Shown here piece after piece: positions 27,403-36,475 of a stretch of DNA of 64,000 bases. The first letter of the stretch is position 1. The number at the start of each line of letters is the position of its first letter. The translations under genes and the position numbers were made by a program. The notes beneath the pieces are model-generated. The model was not told the DNA's origin and ran no database searches. It was given only the letters and a program-made list of their open reading frames with translations. Source of the stretch: an uncultured Polaribacter sp. (lineage in GTDB: Bacteria; Bacteroidota; Bacteroidia; Flavobacteriales; Flavobacteriaceae); NCBI GenBank assembly GCA_947497755.1, contig CANMHT010000001.1, positions 248,001-312,000 of the forward strand, written 5' to 3'.

Positions 27403-28269
27403 CTAATTGCCTAAATAAATAAAAGTATTTAAATAGAAATTTTTATGGTTGATAAGAATTTCTTCATGAGTATTATTGGGGTTATAAATTGCAGAATGAC
27501 TATGAGAACTTGAGTTAATACTAATATTGTGAGTGTAATTATATAGTTTAAACCCTGCTTTAGTCCAATCTCCAGCTCTACCCGCAGATTCAATCCAGTC
27601 AGACCATGTATTTTCATTATTATCAGAGAAAACTTCACTCCCCTTTAAATTATCATTATCATCTTTAGTTTGAACTCTGCTAATATGAAAATCATCATAG
27701 TTTAATGTATTTTGAACAGAGTAACTGTTACTAACATTAAGATTACCTAAACTGGGAATATCACTAGAAATTAATTTAAGGGCTGAACTAGTTATAGTTT
27801 TTCCTAAATTAGTTGATTGTGTTGGTTGTGTTAAATAGGCATTGTCTGCATTAGGTAAAGCAGTAAGATTTAAAATATTTTCTAACACATTTTTTTGAGT
27901 TGGAGTTAATTCTGATATTTCTCTTCCGTTTAATTTAATCCAACCTTGATGATCATTAGCTTTATAACTTTGCTTTATATCTCCTAGTTTATCTATTTTG
28001 CCACCCCAAAAAGTCCATTTAGAATTTACATAATGATATAAACCTTGATTGCTACAATTGGTACAATATAATAGCATACCTAAAATAGGAGTATTTATCT
28101 GATCTCTTTGTATTTTAGTCATTCTAGGAATTAACAAACCTTTATTGGTAGATTTTAATTCTAATACAGCAGATGAGTGTGGGGCATTAGTTCCAAAACC
28201 AACTTGGCAGTAGGTTTTAATACAGCTACTAACTAAAATAATTAATAATAATTTGTTTATTTTTTTCAT
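27403..28269 (-). CDS. Secreted phage-collar-like protein, paralogue 2 of 3
   Basis: 288 residues, clear paralogue of its neighbours. The signal peptide reaches TYCQ, then GFGTNAPHSSAVLELKSTNKG and LLYCTNC. The collar-like start is GDIKQSYKANDHQGWIKLNGR; the C-terminal third diverges (KDDNDNLKGSEVFSDNNEN), then SSHSHS and the terminal LNTFIYLGN return. The His-x-His site resembles metal-binding HxH sites in phage tail tips. Middle gene of a three-gene operon; role unknown. Confidence 0.8.
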   Translation of the reverse strand: MKKINKLLLIILVSSCIKTYCQVGFGTNAPHSSAVLELKSTNKGLLIPRMTKIQRDQINTPILGMLLYCTNCSNQGLYHYVNSKWTFWGGKIDKLGDIKQSYKANDHQGWIKLNGREISELTPTQKNVLENILNLTALPNADNAYLTQPTQSTNLGKTITSSALKLISSDIPSLGNLNVSNSYSVQNTLNYDDFHISRVQTKDDNDNLKGSEVFSDNNENTWSDWIESAGRAGDWTKAGFKLYNYTHNISINSSSHSHSAIYNPNNTHEEILINHKNFYLNTFIYLGN

Positions 28270-28298
28270 ACATTAAAACTTAGTTGTTAATTTTTACT

Positions 28299-29171
28299 TT
28301 ATTCACCTAAATACACAAACATATTTACAAATAATTTTTTTCTAGGTGAAATATCTATAGCAGTTTGAGAATTGTTTATATGCGAGTTAATATGTGAGTG
28401 AGAAGATCCATTAAAATTAACATTTCTGTTAAAATTTTCGAGATAAAATCGTATACCTACCCAAGCTCCATTGTACCCTCCCATTATTACCAGTCTTGTA
28501 GCAGATAAAGGATTACGTGTAAAATAAACTTCAGTAGAAGAAGCTTCTAGATTACCCCTAATTAACGCCATATAATAATCGGATACTTGTGAAGGAGAAA
28601 AACTTTCAGTGGCTGCTCCTGAAGTTAAGCTAAATGAAGGAATATTATCTTTATGCAATAACAAAGTATTGCTACCTAGTATTTTTCCTAGTTTAGTGTT
28701 TTCAGTACTTTTTGGTTGTGCTAAAAATGCATCAGAAGCATCTAATAATTTAGCATTTTCTATTAAGTTTAATGATTGAGCTTTGGTTTTTTGAGTACTA
28801 CTTAATAGTGTCTCAGAGCGACCATTTAGCAAAATCCAACCATCATGATCTGAGGTTTTAATGCTTTTTTTTATATCTCCAATTGTAAAAGGTGCTTCAA
28901 TTTCATTCCATTTTCCGTTTTCATAATAATTAATTCCAATAGTAGTACAATTAGTGCAGTAAATTATTAATCCTTGGATAGGATTTGCAATTAAATCTCT
29001 TTCTTGTTTAGTCATTCTAGGAACTAGAAAGCCTTTATTTGTAGATTTTAATTCTAATATTGCAGATTGATGAGGTGTATTTGTTCCCATTCCTCTTTGA
29101 GAGTATATGTTTAAATAAAAACATATGAAGCATATTAAAATTATTCTTTTTAGGTTTTTCATCATCATCAT
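28299..29171 (-). CDS. Secreted phage-collar-like protein, paralogue 1 of 3
   Basis: 290 residues, first gene of the operon. Four successive ATG codons (29171, 29168, 29165, 29162) open it, so the start is uncertain by three residues. Signal peptide to NIYSQ, then GMGTNTPHQSAILELKSTNKG and IYCTNC. GDIKKSIKTSDHDGWILLNGR is the collar-like block; SSHSHI and terminal VNMFVYLGE close the protein. The 229 bases upstream up to the PPIase gene hold no gene; they should contain the operon promoter, but I see no clear -7 box. Confidence 0.8.
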   Translation of the reverse strand: MMMMKNLKRIILICFICFYLNIYSQRGMGTNTPHQSAILELKSTNKGFLVPRMTKQERDLIANPIQGLIIYCTNCTTIGINYYENGKWNEIEAPFTIGDIKKSIKTSDHDGWILLNGRSETLLSSTQKTKAQSLNLIENAKLLDASDAFLAQPKSTENTKLGKILGSNTLLLHKDNIPSFSLTSGAATESFSPSQVSDYYMALIRGNLEASSTEVYFTRNPLSATRLVIMGGYNGAWVGIRFYLENFNRNVNFNGSSHSHINSHINNSQTAIDISPRKKLFVNMFVYLGE

Positions 29172-29400
29172 AACTTCTAGATTTTCTTCTTGTTCTATAA
29201 AGTTATTAATGAACGATGTTTATTGTCGAAAAAAAATCATTAGCTCAAAAAAAATACTTAAAAAAATATAAAAACCTCATTATGAGTTGGTTGAGTTGTT
29301 TTTTTGTTAGGTAGTAGAAAAATAAAATAGCATTGTTAATGAAATTTTATCATTTAGTTTTTGTGAATAATTATAGCTACTCTAAGTTAAGTATAGATTT

Positions 29401-30087
29401 TTATTCTATAATTTCTACAGTCATTTTTACATCTTTTAAAGGCCACTCTTTTACATCAGTTTTTACTTTAGAAATCTTATCAAGTGTAGAGAAACCAGAG
29501 ATTACCTCTCCAAAAACGGTATGTTCATTGTTTAAATGATGGGCACCTTTTCTATTATGAACCATATAAAACTCGAATGGACTCGAGAGTTTATTTGGGT
29601 TGTTTTCCCAACGTCTAGCAGCTGCCAAAGCACCGTATTTGTGTTTTCTATTAGCTCTAAATTCTGGTTTGATTAAATAATTGCCATATTTATGGCGCTG
29701 TTTCATAGTATGAAATTCGTCAGAATTTCCTCCTTGAATTACAAAGTTTGGTGCAACTCTGTAAAATACAGTAGTATTAAAATAGTTGATTTTGGTTAAG
29801 AAAATAAAGTTAGCTCGGTGAATAGGAGTATCGTTATACAAACGGAGTTTGATATCTCCAAAATCGGTTTTAATGAGCACTTTAGTTTCTTTATTGGTTT
29901 TACCGTATTCAGTAAAAAACGCTTCAACATTATGTTTTTTTAAACTATCCCAACTTTTTTGAACTTTTTCTACAGGTTTTATTTCTTTTTTAATTGCAGG
30001 CTGTATAACAATTTCTTTTTTAGTTTCTCCACAAGAAACAATCAGTAGAATAAAAATAAAATTTATAAAAAGTTTAAGATTTTTCAT
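29401..30087 (-). CDS. Cyclophilin-type peptidylprolyl isomerase, lipoprotein
   Basis: 228 residues. Lipobox IVSC with Cys at 19 puts it in the envelope. Residues ~65-228 are cyclophilin: FYRVAPNFVIQGG, EFYMVHNRKGAHHLNNEHTVFGEV and ISGFSTLDKI. The usual active-site FxRxxxxFxxQGG pattern is present as FYRVAPNFVIQGG, so it is probably an active periplasmic isomerase. Divergent from idi across 56 bases. Confidence 0.9.
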   Translation of the reverse strand: MKNLKLFINFIFILLIVSCGETKKEIVIQPAIKKEIKPVEKVQKSWDSLKKHNVEAFFTEYGKTNKETKVLIKTDFGDIKLRLYNDTPIHRANFIFLTKINYFNTTVFYRVAPNFVIQGGNSDEFHTMKQRHKYGNYLIKPEFRANRKHKYGALAAARRWENNPNKLSSPFEFYMVHNRKGAHHLNNEHTVFGEVISGFSTLDKISKVKTDVKEWPLKDVKMTVEIIE

Positions 30088-30131
30088 GACTATAATTAGC
30101 GTTATTTGATTGCAAAGATAATTGATTTTGC

Positions 30132-30139
30132 TACATTTG
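30132..30139 (+). promoter_or_regulatory. Predicted idi promoter -7 box
   Basis: TACATTTG fits TAnnTTTG, and a TTG at 30110-30112 is 19 bases upstream, the expected -33 spacing. It ends four bases before the idi ATG, predicting a leaderless or near-leaderless mRNA. Confidence 0.55.
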
Positions 30140-30143
30140 TTTT

Positions 30144-30671
30144 ATGGTAGAAGAGCAAGTAATTTTAGTAGATGAAAATGACAATCAGATTGGTTTGATG
30201 GGTAAAATAGAAGCCCATGAAAAAGCACTGTTACATAGAGCATTTTCTGTTTTTACATTCAATGATAAAAAAGAGCTGTTATTGCAACAAAGAGCAGCAG
30301 AAAAATACCATTCACCTTTACTTTGGACAAATACCTGTTGTTCACATCAACGTAATGGAGAAACTTCTTTAGAAGCAGGAAAGCGTAGATTGCAAGAAGA
30401 AATGGGATTTACTTGTGAATTGGAAGAAGTATTTTCATTTATTTATAAAGCTCCTTTTGATAATGGACTTACTGAGCATGAATTAGATCATGTTATGGTA
30501 GGTTTTTATAATGAAGATCCAGTAATAAATAGAGAAGAAGTAGAAGCTTTTAAATGGATGCCTTTAGAAGATGTAAAGTTAGATATAGAAAAGCAACCAG
30601 AAATTTATACAGAATGGTTTAAAATCATTTTTAAAGAATCGTACGAGAAGATTAAGAAGTTTACCATTTAA
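30144..30671 (+). CDS. idi: Isopentenyl-diphosphate delta-isomerase, type I
   Basis: 175-residue Nudix-fold enzyme interconverting isopentenyl and dimethylallyl diphosphate. Diagnostic blocks: HRAFSVFTFN, LLLQQRA, WTNTCCSHQR with the catalytic Cys, a Nudix-like helix RRLQEEMGF, and TEHELDHVMVGFYN with the catalytic Glu. Length normal for type I. Twelve bases separate it from the PTPS-like gene, so they are probably co-transcribed. Confidence 0.96.
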   Translation: MVEEQVILVDENDNQIGLMGKIEAHEKALLHRAFSVFTFNDKKELLLQQRAAEKYHSPLLWTNTCCSHQRNGETSLEAGKRRLQEEMGFTCELEEVFSFIYKAPFDNGLTEHELDHVMVGFYNEDPVINREEVEAFKWMPLEDVKLDIEKQPEIYTEWFKIIFKESYEKIKKFTI

Positions 30672-30683
30672 TACAATAGCATC

Positions 30684-31094
30684 ATGCCTAGAGTTACAGC
30701 ACATAGAAAAGCACATTTTAATGCAGCACATCGATTGTTTAATCCAGCATGGTCTGATGCTAAAAATAAAGAAGTATTTGGAAAATGTAGTAACCCTAAT
30801 TATCATGGTCATAATTATGAATTGATTGTGTCTGTTACAGGAGAAGTTGATCCAGTAACTGGTTTTGTAATGGATTTATCTATTTTAAGAGAATTGATTA
30901 AAAGTGAAATAGAAGAAGCTTTTGATCATAAAAACTTAAACATTGAAGTAGAGGAGTTTAAAACATTAAATCCAACTGTAGAAAATATTTCTGTGGTTAT
31001 TTACAATAAGTTGCGTGCCAAAATTAGAGCTTCTTTAGATATTTCGATTACATTGTATGAGACTCCAAGAAACTATGTAACTTATTCTGGGTAA
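30684..31094 (+). CDS. 6-pyruvoyl-tetrahydropterin synthase / 6-carboxytetrahydropterin synthase family
   Basis: 136 residues of the PTPS/QueD T-fold. Zinc ligands are His in FNAAHRL and the pair in NYHGHNYEL; the catalytic Cys is in FGKCSNPNYHGH. FVMDLSILRELI and FDHKNLN with the active Asp-His follow, and LYETPRNYVTY ends it. The CxxxxxHGH arrangement fits either a queuosine-pathway QueD or a PTPS; no other queuosine or folate genes are near, so I leave the exact reaction open. Its 3' end overlaps the convergent DUF6090 gene by 13 bases. Confidence 0.92.
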   Translation: MPRVTAHRKAHFNAAHRLFNPAWSDAKNKEVFGKCSNPNYHGHNYELIVSVTGEVDPVTGFVMDLSILRELIKSEIEEAFDHKNLNIEVEEFKTLNPTVENISVVIYNKLRAKIRASLDISITLYETPRNYVTYSG

Positions 31095-31813
31095 AGTTCT
31101 GTTAAACTTGTTTCTGAAAGTATAACAATTTGGGTTAAATGCTCTTTTAAAGGTTCATTTTCTATAGAACTTACTACAATTTGTAAACTATAAATATATC
31201 TCTCTATTAAGTTTTTAAATTTTCGAGAATTCATAATTTTTAGGTTTTCTTTACTAGAAAGGTTGGAGAAATCACCATGTTCTATAATGTAAGGTTCAAT
31301 TTTTTCAGACCAAAAAGCATTGGCAATTTTTTCTTCTTCAATATAATCTTCCAATACGTCTTTCCAAGAAATTAATAAGTTCCGTAAAGCATCATTTCTA
31401 ATTAGTTGATATTCTCCAGAGGCAATTAACGATTCTGCAACTCCATTAGATGGATTATAAGTATAACCATTAAAAGCTAAAGAATAGTATTTGCCAATAC
31501 TGTCTATAACCTTTAAAGGTGTTGGGTGATTGATGAATTTTTTAAATTTTGTTGAAGCAGATAAAAGCTCTTCATATGACTCTTTAACATTTAGAAAATT
31601 GGTTAAATTCTTTTTAAAATCTTTATGGACCTCTTTTAAAATGGCTTTTTCTCTAATTCGATCTTTATTAATTTCATTAAGATTATTAATATACAACGCA
31701 ATTAAAATACCAATAACAACTAAGGTAGTTTCTCCAATGGCATATTTTAAATATTTGAACGTTTTATTTTGGCTAAAAAATTGAAACCTTTGTTTAGAAA
31801 AAAAGCGAATCAT
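31082..31813 (-). CDS. DUF6090 family membrane-anchored protein
   Basis: 243 residues. The N-terminal signature YAIGETTLVVIGILIALYIN is the single transmembrane helix of the DUF6090 family, frequent in marine flavobacteria. The remainder is helical, charged and likely periplasmic (SNGVAESLIASGEYQLIRN). No function is known for the family. It converges on the PTPS-like gene. Confidence 0.85.
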   Translation of the reverse strand: MIRFFSKQRFQFFSQNKTFKYLKYAIGETTLVVIGILIALYINNLNEINKDRIREKAILKEVHKDFKKNLTNFLNVKESYEELLSASTKFKKFINHPTPLKVIDSIGKYYSLAFNGYTYNPSNGVAESLIASGEYQLIRNDALRNLLISWKDVLEDYIEEEKIANAFWSEKIEPYIIEHGDFSNLSSKENLKIMNSRKFKNLIERYIYSLQIVVSSIENEPLKEHLTQIVILSETSLTELYPE

Positions 31814-31953
31814 TGGGTGTAAAATTTTATGGAAGACAAATGTAAATTTTTCCTATTAAAAAAGTTTCTTATCTTTAAGTAAGAATAATTAAAAAATAAT
31901 GAAAGCTATTTAAAAAAGAAATAGCTTTGTTGTTTTGTAGTAATTACCCCAAT

Positions 31954-32925
31954 ATGAATCAATTTTTAAAGTTTACTCCCATTCTTAAAGAAAAAGTTTG
32001 GGGAGGAGAAAAGTTAACTACAATTTTAAGGAAGAATAGTATCAAAACAACTATAGGAGAGAGTTGGGAGATCTCTGATGTTGAAAATGATACTTCTATT
32101 GTTGCAAATGGAGCCTTAAAAGGAAAAAGCTTAAAAGAACTGATTGCAACTTATAAAAGTGCTTTAGTTGGAGAAAAGATTTTTCAACACTTCGGAGAAA
32201 AATTTCCATTATTAATAAAGTTTATTGATGCAAAAAAGGCGTTGAGTATTCAGTTACATCCTAATGATACTCTGGCACAAGAGCGTCATAATTCTTTTGG
32301 TAAAACCGAAATGTGGTATGTTATGCAAGCCGATCCAAATGCGAATTTAATTGTAGGCTTTCAAAAAGATAGTAATCAGCAGGAATATTTAGAGCATTTA
32401 GAAAAAAAATCTTTGTTGGAAATTTTAAATGTTGACGAAGTTTCTGAAGGCGATGTGTATTTTATTCCAACTGGAAGAATTCATGCGATTGGAGCAGGCG
32501 TACTTTTAGCAGAGATCCAACAGACCTCAGATATTACATACAGAATTTATGATTGGGATAGACCAAACCCAGATGGAACGTACAGAGAACTGCATACAGA
32601 TCAAGCATTAGATGCGATAGACTATAAAGCACAAAATAATTATAGTACAAACTACAAGAAGAAAGAAAATGCAACTTCAGAAATTGTTTCTTGTCCTTAT
32701 TTTACAACCAATGTTTTGCCAATAACAAAAGATATGAGTGTGGATCATTCAGACAAAGATTCTTTTGTTATTTATATGTGTGTAAAAGGAAATGTTCGTT
32801 TTTCTTATCAAAATCACCAAGAAGAATTGCACTACGGAGAAACCTTATTGGTACCTGCAAGTATGAAATATTTTGAAATTTTAACTACAGAAGAGGCCGA
32901 ATTGTTAGAAGTATATATCAAGTAA
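31954..32925 (+). CDS. manA: Mannose-6-phosphate isomerase, class I
   Basis: 323-residue cupin zinc enzyme converting mannose-6-phosphate and fructose-6-phosphate. Zinc region SIQLHPND and EMWYVM, then FIPTGRIHAIGAGVLLAEIQQTSDITYRIYDW, the catalytic cupin block. The first ATG of the conserved N-terminus (MNQFLKFTPILKEKVWGG) is at 31954; an upstream non-ATG option adds nine unlikely residues. It precedes the Kdo8N genes with a separate promoter between, so its link is to sugar supply in general. Confidence 0.95.
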   Translation: MNQFLKFTPILKEKVWGGEKLTTILRKNSIKTTIGESWEISDVENDTSIVANGALKGKSLKELIATYKSALVGEKIFQHFGEKFPLLIKFIDAKKALSIQLHPNDTLAQERHNSFGKTEMWYVMQADPNANLIVGFQKDSNQQEYLEHLEKKSLLEILNVDEVSEGDVYFIPTGRIHAIGAGVLLAEIQQTSDITYRIYDWDRPNPDGTYRELHTDQALDAIDYKAQNNYSTNYKKKENATSEIVSCPYFTTNVLPITKDMSVDHSDKDSFVIYMCVKGNVRFSYQNHQEELHYGETLLVPASMKYFEILTTEEAELLEVYIK

Positions 32926-33024
32926 ATTTAGTTATTTTTAAAATAGATTTTCATATTTAGAAATTGTGAGTAACTGAATAAAACTTCGCCTTAGTTTTCA
33001 TTATAAAATCAAGGATTAATTCTC

Positions 33025-33032
33025 TATCTTTG
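33025..33032 (+). promoter_or_regulatory. Predicted kdnA promoter -7 box
   Basis: TATCTTTG matches TAnnTTTG and lies 24 bases before the kdnA ATG. A good -33 element is not evident. Confidence 0.55.
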
Positions 33033-33056
33033 AATCCTCATTTAAAATTATAAAAA

Positions 33057-34250
33057 ATGCCAGGATTTGAATTATTTGGAGACGCAGAACGCAAAGAAGT
33101 AAACGACGTTTTAGAAAGTGGAGTTTTAATGCGTTATGGTTTTGATGGAGCTAGAAACGGACATTGGAAAGCAAAAGAATTAGAACAAGAATTACAAAAT
33201 AACTTAGGTGTAAAACATGCGCAATTAACGAGTAGTGGAACAACAGCATTGAATGTAGCATTAGCTGTTTTAGGTGTTGGTGCTGGAGATGAGGTGATTA
33301 TGCCAACATTTACATTTGTTGCAAGTTTTGAGTCTATTTTAGCAGCTGGAGCAACTCCAATTTTAGTAGAGATTGATGACACATTAACTTTAGATCCTAA
33401 GGCAGTTGAAGCTGCTATTACTGATAAGACAAAAGTTGTTATGCCAGTTCATATGTGTGGCTCTATGGCAGATTTAGATGCATTAAAAGCTATTTGTGAT
33501 AAACATAATTTAATTTTATTGGAAGATGCTTGTCAAGCAATTGGAGCTACCTTTAAAGGACAAAAATTAGGAACTATTGGAGATGCAGGATGTTTTTCTT
33601 TTGATTATGTAAAAACAATAACTTGTGGAGAAGGAGGAGCAATGGTAACTAATGATCCTAATTTAGCAGTGAATGCAGATCATTATACAGATCACGGTCA
33701 TGACCACGTAGGAAATGATAGAGGAGCAGAAGCACACCCTTTTATTGGTTATAATTTTAGAATTTCTGAATTAAATGCAGCTGTTGGATTAGCTCAAGTT
33801 AGAAGATTAGATGATTTTGTAGCCATTCAACGTAAAAATAAAAAGGTATTGAAAGATGCACTAAAAACGATTCCAGAAGTTTCTTTTAGAAGAATTCCGG
33901 ATGAAGAAGGAGATAGTGCTGGTTTTTTATCTTTCTTTATGCCTACCAAAGAGTTAACAGATAAGGTAGTTGCTGCGTTTAAAGAGCATGGAGTAGATGC
34001 TTACTGGAACTATTTTGAAAACAACTGGCATTATGTACGTAAATGGAATCACTTAAAAGATAGAACATCTTTATTCCCTTTATCTGATCAAATTTTAAAT
34101 GGAATGCAAGATTTAAATGCCACAGAATTTCCACAGTCAGATGATTTAATCGCAAGAAATATTTCTTGTTTAATTAAGTTGTCTTGGACAGAAGAAGAAG
34201 TACAAGAAAGAGCCGCCAAAATGGTAGCAGCAATACAATCTGTTTTATAA
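33057..34250 (+). CDS. kdnA: 8-amino-3,8-dideoxy-D-manno-octulosonate (Kdo8N) aminotransferase
   Basis: 397-residue DegT/DnrJ/EryC1-type PLP aminotransferase. The cofactor Lys lies in SFDYVKTITCGEGG, with the phosphate-binding SSGTTALN and the aspartate of LLEDACQAIG. From memory of the family, the sequence tracks the Shewanella KdnA pattern closely (MPGFELFG start, DHGHDHVGNDRGAE, FRISELNAAVGLAQ). KdnA transfers an amino group to the C8 carbonyl of 8-oxo-Kdo. kdsB follows 34 bases later and kdnB is 2.2 kb downstream, which together support the pathway call over a generic sugar aminotransferase. Confidence 0.9.
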   Translation: MPGFELFGDAERKEVNDVLESGVLMRYGFDGARNGHWKAKELEQELQNNLGVKHAQLTSSGTTALNVALAVLGVGAGDEVIMPTFTFVASFESILAAGATPILVEIDDTLTLDPKAVEAAITDKTKVVMPVHMCGSMADLDALKAICDKHNLILLEDACQAIGATFKGQKLGTIGDAGCFSFDYVKTITCGEGGAMVTNDPNLAVNADHYTDHGHDHVGNDRGAEAHPFIGYNFRISELNAAVGLAQVRRLDDFVAIQRKNKKVLKDALKTIPEVSFRRIPDEEGDSAGFLSFFMPTKELTDKVVAAFKEHGVDAYWNYFENNWHYVRKWNHLKDRTSLFPLSDQILNGMQDLNATEFPQSDDLIARNISCLIKLSWTEEEVQERAAKMVAAIQSVL

Positions 34251-34284
34251 ATAATTAGATTTTAATCAAAAGAAAATAGTGAGA

Positions 34285-35016
34285 ATGAAGGTTATTGCAA
34301 TGATTCCTGCTCGTTATGGAGCAACTCGATTTCCAGGTAAGTTAATGGCAGATTTAGGAGGTAAACCTGTTATTGTAAGAACATATGAAGCTACAGTAGC
34401 TACAGCATTATTTGATGATGTTTATGTTGTTACCGATAGTGAAATAATAAAAGGAGAAGTTGAAAAATACGGAGGAAAAGCAATAATGAGCATTAAAGAA
34501 CATGAATGTGGTTCTGATAGAATTGCAGAAGCAGTAGAAAACTTAGATGTTGATATTGTAGTAAATGTTCAAGGTGATGAACCTTTTGTTAAAAAAGAAC
34601 CATTAGAAAAAGTTTTAGAAGTTTTTAAAGGAGACGATGCTGATCAAATAGATTTGGCCTCATTAATGCAAGAAATTACAGATTGGAAAGATATTACAGA
34701 TCCAAATTATGTAAAAGTAATTGTAGATCAGAACGATTATGCATTGTACTTTTCTCGTTCTCCTATCCCGTATCCAAGAGATAAAGATGCAGGAGCTAGA
34801 TATTTTGAGCATATTGGCGTTTATGCATTTAGAAAACAAGCGATTTTAGATTTTTATCAATTGCCAATGCGATCGTTAGAAGCTACAGAAAAAATAGAAT
34901 GTATTCGCTATTTAGAATACGGGAAGAAAATTAAAATGGTAGAAACAGATTTTATGGGTATCGAAATTGATACGCCAGAAGATTTAATCAAAGCACAACA
35001 ATATTTAAACAAATAA
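34285..35016 (+). CDS. kdsB: 3-deoxy-manno-octulosonate cytidylyltransferase (likely Kdo8N-using)
   Basis: 243-residue enzyme that couples CTP to Kdo or Kdo8N before transfer to lipid A. Motifs: [14 protein letters not shown] nucleotide-binding loop, [28 protein letters not shown] and [10 protein letters not shown]. The ATG at 34285 is chosen over a GTG two codons upstream. Its position between kdnA and kdnB suggests it prefers the amino sugar, as in Shewanella, where KdsB is specific for Kdo8N. A terminator follows. Confidence 0.95.
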   Translation: MKVIAMIPARYGATRFPGKLMADLGGKPVIVRTYEATVATALFDDVYVVTDSEIIKGEVEKYGGKAIMSIKEHECGSDRIAEAVENLDVDIVVNVQGDEPFVKKEPLEKVLEVFKGDDADQIDLASLMQEITDWKDITDPNYVKVIVDQNDYALYFSRSPIPYPRDKDAGARYFEHIGVYAFRKQAILDFYQLPMRSLEATEKIECIRYLEYGKKIKMVETDFMGIEIDTPEDLIKAQQYLNK

Positions 35017-35021
35017 TAGCT

Positions 35022-35048
35022 AAACCTCATACAACATGAGGTTTTTTT
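35022..35048 (+). terminator. Terminator after kdsB
   Basis: A 9-bp stem (35022-35030 with 35036-35044) and five-base loop, running into a T-run. It makes kdnA-kdsB a distinct unit from the genes that follow. Confidence 0.8.
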
Positions 35049-35112
35049 ATTCTAAGTAAAATAAAAAAGTAGTCTTTAGAATGTATTCTAAAGCAATTTA
35101 ATTAACAGAAAA

Positions 35113-35808
35113 ATGAATACATCAATAAAAGTAATAGCATTTGATGCTGACGATACACTTTGGGTTAATGAAACTTATTTTAGAGAAGCAGAAGGTCAGT
35201 TTGCTAAATTATTATCAGCTTATGAAACTGAAAATAAAATTGATCAAGAACTGTTTAAAACAGAAATTAAGAACTTAGAACTTTATGGTTATGGAGTAAA
35301 AGGATTCATGCTGTCTATGATAGAGTGTGCTTTAGAGTTGTCTAATTATACGATCAATCCGAAACTTTTAAACGAAATTTTACATATTGGTAAAGAGATG
35401 TTAGAAAAACCAATAGAGTTGTTAGATGGAGTAGAAGAGGTGTTAAAATCTTTGCATGGCAAATACAAATTAATTGTTGCTACCAAAGGAGATTTATTAG
35501 ATCAAGAGCGTAAATTAGAAAAATCTGGCTTGCTAAAATACTTTCATCACATTGAAGTAATGAGTGAAAAAAAAGAAGCAGACTATGAAAAACTATTAGC
35601 TCATTTAGATATCAAAGCCAATGAATTATTAATGATAGGAAACTCTTTAAAGTCAGATGTATTGCCATTAGTAAACATTGGAGCTACAGCAATTCATGTT
35701 CCATTTCATACTACTTGGGCTCACGAAGAGGTTTCTTCAAATGAGCAATCAACAACAGCTTATAAAACTGTTGGATCTATTACGGACTTATTAAAAATAA
35801 TTGCATGA
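35113..35808 (+). CDS. HAD-superfamily hydrolase
   Basis: 231-residue haloacid dehalogenase-type phosphatase. Motif I is FDADDTLW with the nucleophilic Asp, motif II VATKG, motif III around EKLLAHLD and motif IV GNSLKSDVLP. It has a helical cap (C1), like YjjG nucleotidases, and is not of the short KdsC type. It overlaps the next gene by four bases (ATGA). Lying between kdsB and kdnB, it could act on a sugar phosphate, but no substrate is evident. Confidence 0.88.
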   Translation: MNTSIKVIAFDADDTLWVNETYFREAEGQFAKLLSAYETENKIDQELFKTEIKNLELYGYGVKGFMLSMIECALELSNYTINPKLLNEILHIGKEMLEKPIELLDGVEEVLKSLHGKYKLIVATKGDLLDQERKLEKSGLLKYFHHIEVMSEKKEADYEKLLAHLDIKANELLMIGNSLKSDVLPLVNIGATAIHVPFHTTWAHEEVSSNEQSTTAYKTVGSITDLLKIIA

Positions 35809-36431
35809 AACATTTAGATATAACAACTTGGAATAGAAAAGAGCATTACGAGCATTTTAAGCAATTGGTAGATCCGTATTTTGCGGTTACAGCTAATGTA
35901 GATGTAAGTAAAGCTTATCAATATGCGAAAGACAATAATGTTCCTTTTTTTGTTTTGTATTTACATGCATGTATGAAGGCAATTAATGGAGTGGAGAATT
36001 TTAAATATCGAATTACAGAAGACGAAAAGATTGTAATTCATGATATAATTCACGCTTCAGCAACAATTATGCGCCCAAACAAAACATTTGGATTTTCATT
36101 CATTCACTATTCAGAAGATTTAAATGAGTTTTATCAAAACTTTTTAAATGAGAAAACCCGAATATTAAATTCAACCAATTTATTTCCTCCAGTGAATTCT
36201 GATAATTGTATTTATTGTTCTGCGATTCCTTGGGTAAATTTTACAGGACATAAAGAACCAAAAAGTAGTATTAATGATTCTGTAACAAGATTGGCATTTG
36301 GAAAATTTGAAAAGCAAGGAGGAAATTTAAAAATGCCCATTTCAATTACAGTCAATCATGCTTTAATAGATGGCTATCACATCGGTTTGTTTTTTGAACA
36401 ATTTCAAAAATCATTAGATAGCATTCAATAA
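35805..36431 (+). CDS. Chloramphenicol acetyltransferase-like acyltransferase
   Basis: 208 residues of the CAT family trimer fold. The catalytic His-Asp signature is SITVNHALIDGYHIGLFF (His of HxxxDG). The N-terminal block TTWNRKEHYEHFKQLVDPYFAVTANVDVS and IPWVNFTGHKEP are also conserved. Acetyl-CoA-dependent O- or N-acetylation is expected. Such chromosomal CAT-like proteins are often housekeeping, and chloramphenicol resistance should not be assumed. It is translationally coupled to the HAD gene. Confidence 0.9.
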   Translation: MKHLDITTWNRKEHYEHFKQLVDPYFAVTANVDVSKAYQYAKDNNVPFFVLYLHACMKAINGVENFKYRITEDEKIVIHDIIHASATIMRPNKTFGFSFIHYSEDLNEFYQNFLNEKTRILNSTNLFPPVNSDNCIYCSAIPWVNFTGHKEPKSSINDSVTRLAFGKFEKQGGNLKMPISITVNHALIDGYHIGLFFEQFQKSLDSIQ

Positions 36432-36446
36432 CCAAAAAACTTTGCA

Positions 36447-36454
36447 TATTTTTG
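36447..36454 (+). promoter_or_regulatory. Predicted kdnB promoter -7 box
   Basis: TATTTTTG fits TAnnTTTG and is 21 bases before the kdnB ATG. The gap of 44 bases from the preceding stop fits a separate promoter. Confidence 0.5.
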
Positions 36455-36475
36455 CAGCAAATAAGATAACACACT

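Noticed and set aside
26494..29171. Prophage tail genes
   Set aside because: The collar-like proteins have signal peptides and no phage structural, packaging or integrase genes are nearby.
35805..36431. Chloramphenicol resistance gene
   Set aside because: The fold is CAT-like with the catalytic His, but chromosomal relatives are often not drug enzymes and no mobile context is seen.
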